Source of the DNA: Isoetes taiwanensis
Lineage: Eukaryota > Streptophyta > Lycopodiopsida > Isoetales > Isoetaceae
Reading direction: 5' to 3'
NCBI GenBank assembly: GCA_021234155.1
Contig: JAJEKV010000239.1
Location: forward strand, 434,001-498,000
DNA length: 64,000 nt
Shown here: positions 60,870-64,000 of the stretch, piece by piece
Numbering within the stretch: position 1 is the first letter of the stretch
How the letters are laid out: every line of letters starts with the position of its first letter
Made by a program: the position numbers and the translations under genes
Notes under the pieces: model-generated
Seen by the model: only the letters and a program-made list of their open reading frames with translations
Told to the model about the DNA's origin: nothing
The model's database searches: none

Positions 60870-63156
60870 AAGTACATGCGCCCAATAGTGGGAAACTTCG
60901 GGTATTCTCTCGATCTTCCATTTTCGACCGGGTTGATCGTAGGTAAACTTTTTAGGAAAATCATGATAGAGCAATTGAGTAGCCACTCTAGCCTCTCTAC
61001 CCCCGGATGCATTCATCTCGAAAAATGTCATCAATGTTGTTCCATTATTCTTGCTTTTATATCGCCCATACTCATACCTTCTCGATAGTATACATCTTGT
61101 TGCATTGGAAGATGCACAACCAATCTAGTGACATGAGGAAACCGTTGTTGTATTTCATATGAGAGGATTCTCCATGATGCCTCGTAAGCCGAGAAATAGC
61201 ATGCATTCAAGCATTGCTCAACCTCATCATGGTTTATGGTGGGTCGGTGCTAGTAGATGCACCATCACTCGCCGCTTCTAAGTTCACATTGATCATATCC
61301 GCCCTTTGTATACATATTTATATAGATATTTAACGGCCTTGGCAGCGGAAACACACCTCAACAATGATATGGCACTTGAAGTACGATGTCACCACGGATT
61401 GTATGGCACGACCCATCCGTTGTCTAAATGTATATCCCCTTTTTTCACCTTTCACCATCATCCCTTCTTGGCACAATGGATATCCATCAACAATCGCCGC
61501 CTCATCCGAAAATGCACGTGGATAACGTTTTGTACATTTACCATCCCCGCATACACGGACTATTCGGATATCCGGCACCACATGGCCCGTGCATCATATT
61601 ACGGGTGACAACCTCATATAATTCGGGATATGCATCCTTATCCGGTATTTCAAAGACAAATGATTTGATCAATCTCTTCTACCTGTGAAGGGCTTGTTTA
61701 CTGATCCAATATAGTCAACAAATGTACATGTGGCAAGCCTCTCTTTTGGAACTCAATAACATAGACTTTTGCGATTATGCGCCGAATATACCATGATTAG
61801 TTATCGATCTACCAGCTCCTTTACTTTCATATGGAATACTCGGCTACTAACTCGGTCGATCATTTGGCGATTGGCCATATAATAATTCCCTCCTAATCTC
61901 TTCCCAATTCGCATTGGCGGTCATTGTTATAAAGAGGTCCCGCCCGCCATGTTTTGCGAACAATAGACATGGCATCCTCGATACCGTTGGGTCATGTATC
62001 TCGGATCTCCTACATGTGAGGATGGTAACACAACTTTTTCGCCAATAGCACTTGCATCATCTCCTTCAAAGTCCATAACGCCGCAACATGTCTTTTCGAA
62101 TGGTGTGTTGATTCAACACAATGAATTGTAGCCTTTCTTGTTCCATCTTCGCAAAACATATCACAAATGTATTCTTGAAACAACCGGGATGCATGCCCAC
62201 GTCGCGTGAACAGATGATATCCGTAGTATTCCATAATAGTTACCTCCTTTGCACCACTACGCCCATGAGGTATTTTAAAATGCCATCCATCCTGTATCAG
62301 TAGGGAAGAAGCAACACAAAGTGCAATGGGTCATATGCCGAAAGTGATATGGATCTATAAGTTTCAAGCCACCATCCTTAGAGTGTATAATAATATCTCT
62401 CTCGCCATCCTCGGGCTTATCATCAATAGGCATTAAGATGCCCACCTCATTTGCGATTTGGAGCATTATATTGCCTCCTCACGTGATTTTGCACGTTGCA
62501 AGAAGGTATACGCAAACGGATATCCATGGTTGGATGATTACGCATAATTTGTGCCGCGATTCAAAAATATGCTAACAAATGGATTGTGCTGTCATAAGGG
62601 CCTCAGAATAGCGCACAACTATTTCTTGTTTCAATCCATCAAAAATAGACATCCTACGTTCAACTTGCATGTCATCACCATCCATGATGTATATTTGTGC
62701 TTAATTTTGCATGCTCTTGATGGCCTTGCGGTGGCAATAGCGTTCCCATCTTATGGCACATGCGCCATTGACCCTAAAGGTATAGGCCCCACCAATAGCA
62801 TTTGCCACCGCCTCATCAATTTTTTCCATCGAGGCAAATGAGAATATATTATTGTACTTCCCGATGTTCGATGCGAAAGTGATCACCTACACTATCTCGC
62901 TCGTGTATAGGTCAAATAATTCTGTGGTGGTTCAGAATCAATGGTAGTTGAACCTTTCCATTTTCACATGCCCGACATTTCTTTTAATCGAGAGCTCTTC
63001 TATCCATTGCATAGCCCCACAATACAAACATCTATAATGCATGTTGCCAAAGTCATGAGGAGGAGGTAAAATCCACGCCCATGCTATCTTATTGAAACCG
63101 CTTTTACGGCCAGGACGTTCTCTAGGACCAATAGGAGTAGTGTAATCCAACCTCAT
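60870..63156 (-). pseudogene. Helitron Rep (HUH) domain with N-terminal Cys-His region, broken
   Basis: Rep nicks and rejoins DNA. From the right: DFGNMHYRCLYCGAMQWIEE (about 63,060-63,000), the usual Cys cluster; IGKYNNIFSFASM (about 62,860); HLFTRRGHASRLFQEYI (about 62,215-62,160); a GDPRYMTQRYRG block (about 62,010-61,975); the metal-binding HUH block EFQKRGLPHVHLL (61,717-61,755). KCTKRYPRAFSDEAAIVDGY (61,545-61,480) and VNLEAASDGASTST (about 61,260) follow. The order matches Helitron Rep proteins. Catalytic tyrosines could not be fixed because of frameshifts. Confidence 0.85.
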
Positions 63157-63179
63157 AGTCAGTATGCTTTTGCCCGCTT

Positions 63180-64000
63180 TACGCGATTGACCCGCCTTCT
63201 CCTTTGACTATTGCTTTCACCTTCGTGTGTCATATAAGAGGGGTTATGCATTAAGCTTGATAATTGGTCAACATTAGCATCACGCTCTTTGTAGACACTT
63301 GTCCAATATTTGTCATTTCTATATCATTATCAACACGACATTGTGAGTCCAAAGCTTTTTTTTGCCTTTCTTCTGGCCGCAAGCGTTTCTTTCTCTGACT
63401 ATTGCTTTCATTCTCAGGTGTCATGTAGGAGGGGTTATTCACTATTATAGGTGGTGTTATTCCATGTGATATTTCAATAAGTTCGGCCTGAGATGGTGTG
63501 CTAAATCCATGAGCATTCACGCTTGTAGATTGAGGCAACATCACCGATCACCGCTTGTTCATCTATTGTGGGAAACAACCGCATCCTAATACCAATAACT
63601 TCCCGATGTGATGAAGGATGAACCCACACTATGTGCAATAGTTCCTTCTATGCCCCTATCATTTAGATGTCGTCTTGTCTTCTGGGTTGCATCTCAACTT
63701 CATTAGTCACTGTGGCACTCTGCAATCGCTTGCTTACTGCCTTGTGGCGTGGATCGATGCAAAGGCAAAAGATGCTTGAACCGACCGCCCTCCATTGGAA
63801 CAACATCGATGAAGGACCATCATGATCTCTCTCTCGACTTCCATGTTAAATTCTAGTTTCAAAGCTCTAGCCTTTGCAACCCGTCAAGTGCGGTCGTGCC
63901 TCTTTCTAGCAGACTTGCTTTCATTGATCAGGCGCCATGTATGAGGGGTTGTTGGCCACAACAGTGGTGTTTTTTGACGGGCCTTCCCTATACAAATCCT
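63180..64000 (-). pseudogene. N-terminal region of the Helitron protein with a repeated motif
   Basis: A 97-codon frame (63,544-63,251) contains NNPSYMTPENESNSQRKKR. Related stretches occur at about 63,195-63,250 and 63,903-63,960 (NNPSYMAP). The motif is basic at its end and could be a repeated nuclear-import or DNA-contact module before the Rep domain. The region continues beyond the window and has stops. Confidence 0.5.

Larger units (their letters stand above)
56652..64000 (-). mobile_element. Helitron D, autonomous type (Rep-helicase), partial
   Basis: The 3' end at 56,652 has CTAG, then GTTTACTAG preceded by hairpin GCCCGGCAATGCCGGGC (56,665-56,681). Inside, read right to left, are an N-terminal region, a Cys-His motif, a Rep nuclease with HUH motif and a PIF1-type helicase. 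The 5' end lies beyond the window. All domains are broken by stops, so this copy is dead, but it is the likely helper type for Helitrons A to C. Confidence 0.85.

Overview
The window looks like a repeat-dense, non-genic stretch of a large land-plant genome. Evidence for a plant: GT-AG introns, a pentatricopeptide (PPR) fragment, a fragment of an IDM1-type PHD/acyltransferase gene, a plant-style FCP1-like phosphatase, tRNA-iMet-primed LTR retrotransposon sequence, Helitrons, a PIF/Harbinger element and a hAT remnant. A seed-free plant such as a fern is my guess, not shown by the sequence. I see no rRNA, tRNA or CRISPR, and no clearly intact host gene. Almost every long open frame belongs to a mobile element and most are broken.

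Layout. 1-4,356: tail of one LINE, then a decayed LINE (endonuclease, reverse transcriptase, Cys-His end) finishing in a long (CT)n tract. 4,357-9,098: a PIF/Harbinger-like element lying between two (CT)n tracts, with a decayed transposase (+) and a nearly intact Myb/SANT partner gene (-) facing each other. 9,101-10,800: microsatellites. 10,801-12,994: low-information DNA with two exons of an IDM1-like gene. 12,995-38,567: an LTR retrotransposon on the minus strand (about 11.3 kb without the insertion) whose left LTR is split by a second element.

That second element is the most interesting object here: a 14,249-bp DNA transposon (14,329-28,577) with 33-bp terminal inverted repeats and a 4-bp AATT duplication. 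The uninterrupted right LTR is its empty site. It carries two outward-facing gene blocks: a putative DDE-transposase gene of the DUF7869-like type (-), and a multi-exon gene (+) for a ParB-like protein joined to what looks like a beta-class amino-methyltransferase fold. An FCP1-like phosphatase reading frame follows. The 5.2-kb centre between the blocks holds seven roughly 280-bp units, each with three copies of a palindrome of the form CTTCCAAC-N4-GTTGGAAG, plus a last copy next to the ParB-like gene. A ParB-like protein beside an array of palindromes recalls ParB/parS partition systems. The coding frames have several frameshifts, so this copy is probably dead, but it marks a family that may be undescribed.

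38,568-44,507: short tandem repeats, a plus-strand Helitron 3' end, a PPR fragment and a 551-bp Mutator-type miniature element with a perfect 9-bp target duplication. 44,508-64,000: four minus-strand Helitrons joined head to tail (each CTAG end abuts, or nearly abuts, a TC start). Three are non-autonomous and carry exon-like host fragments and a hAT remnant. The fourth encodes a decayed Rep-helicase and runs off the right edge.
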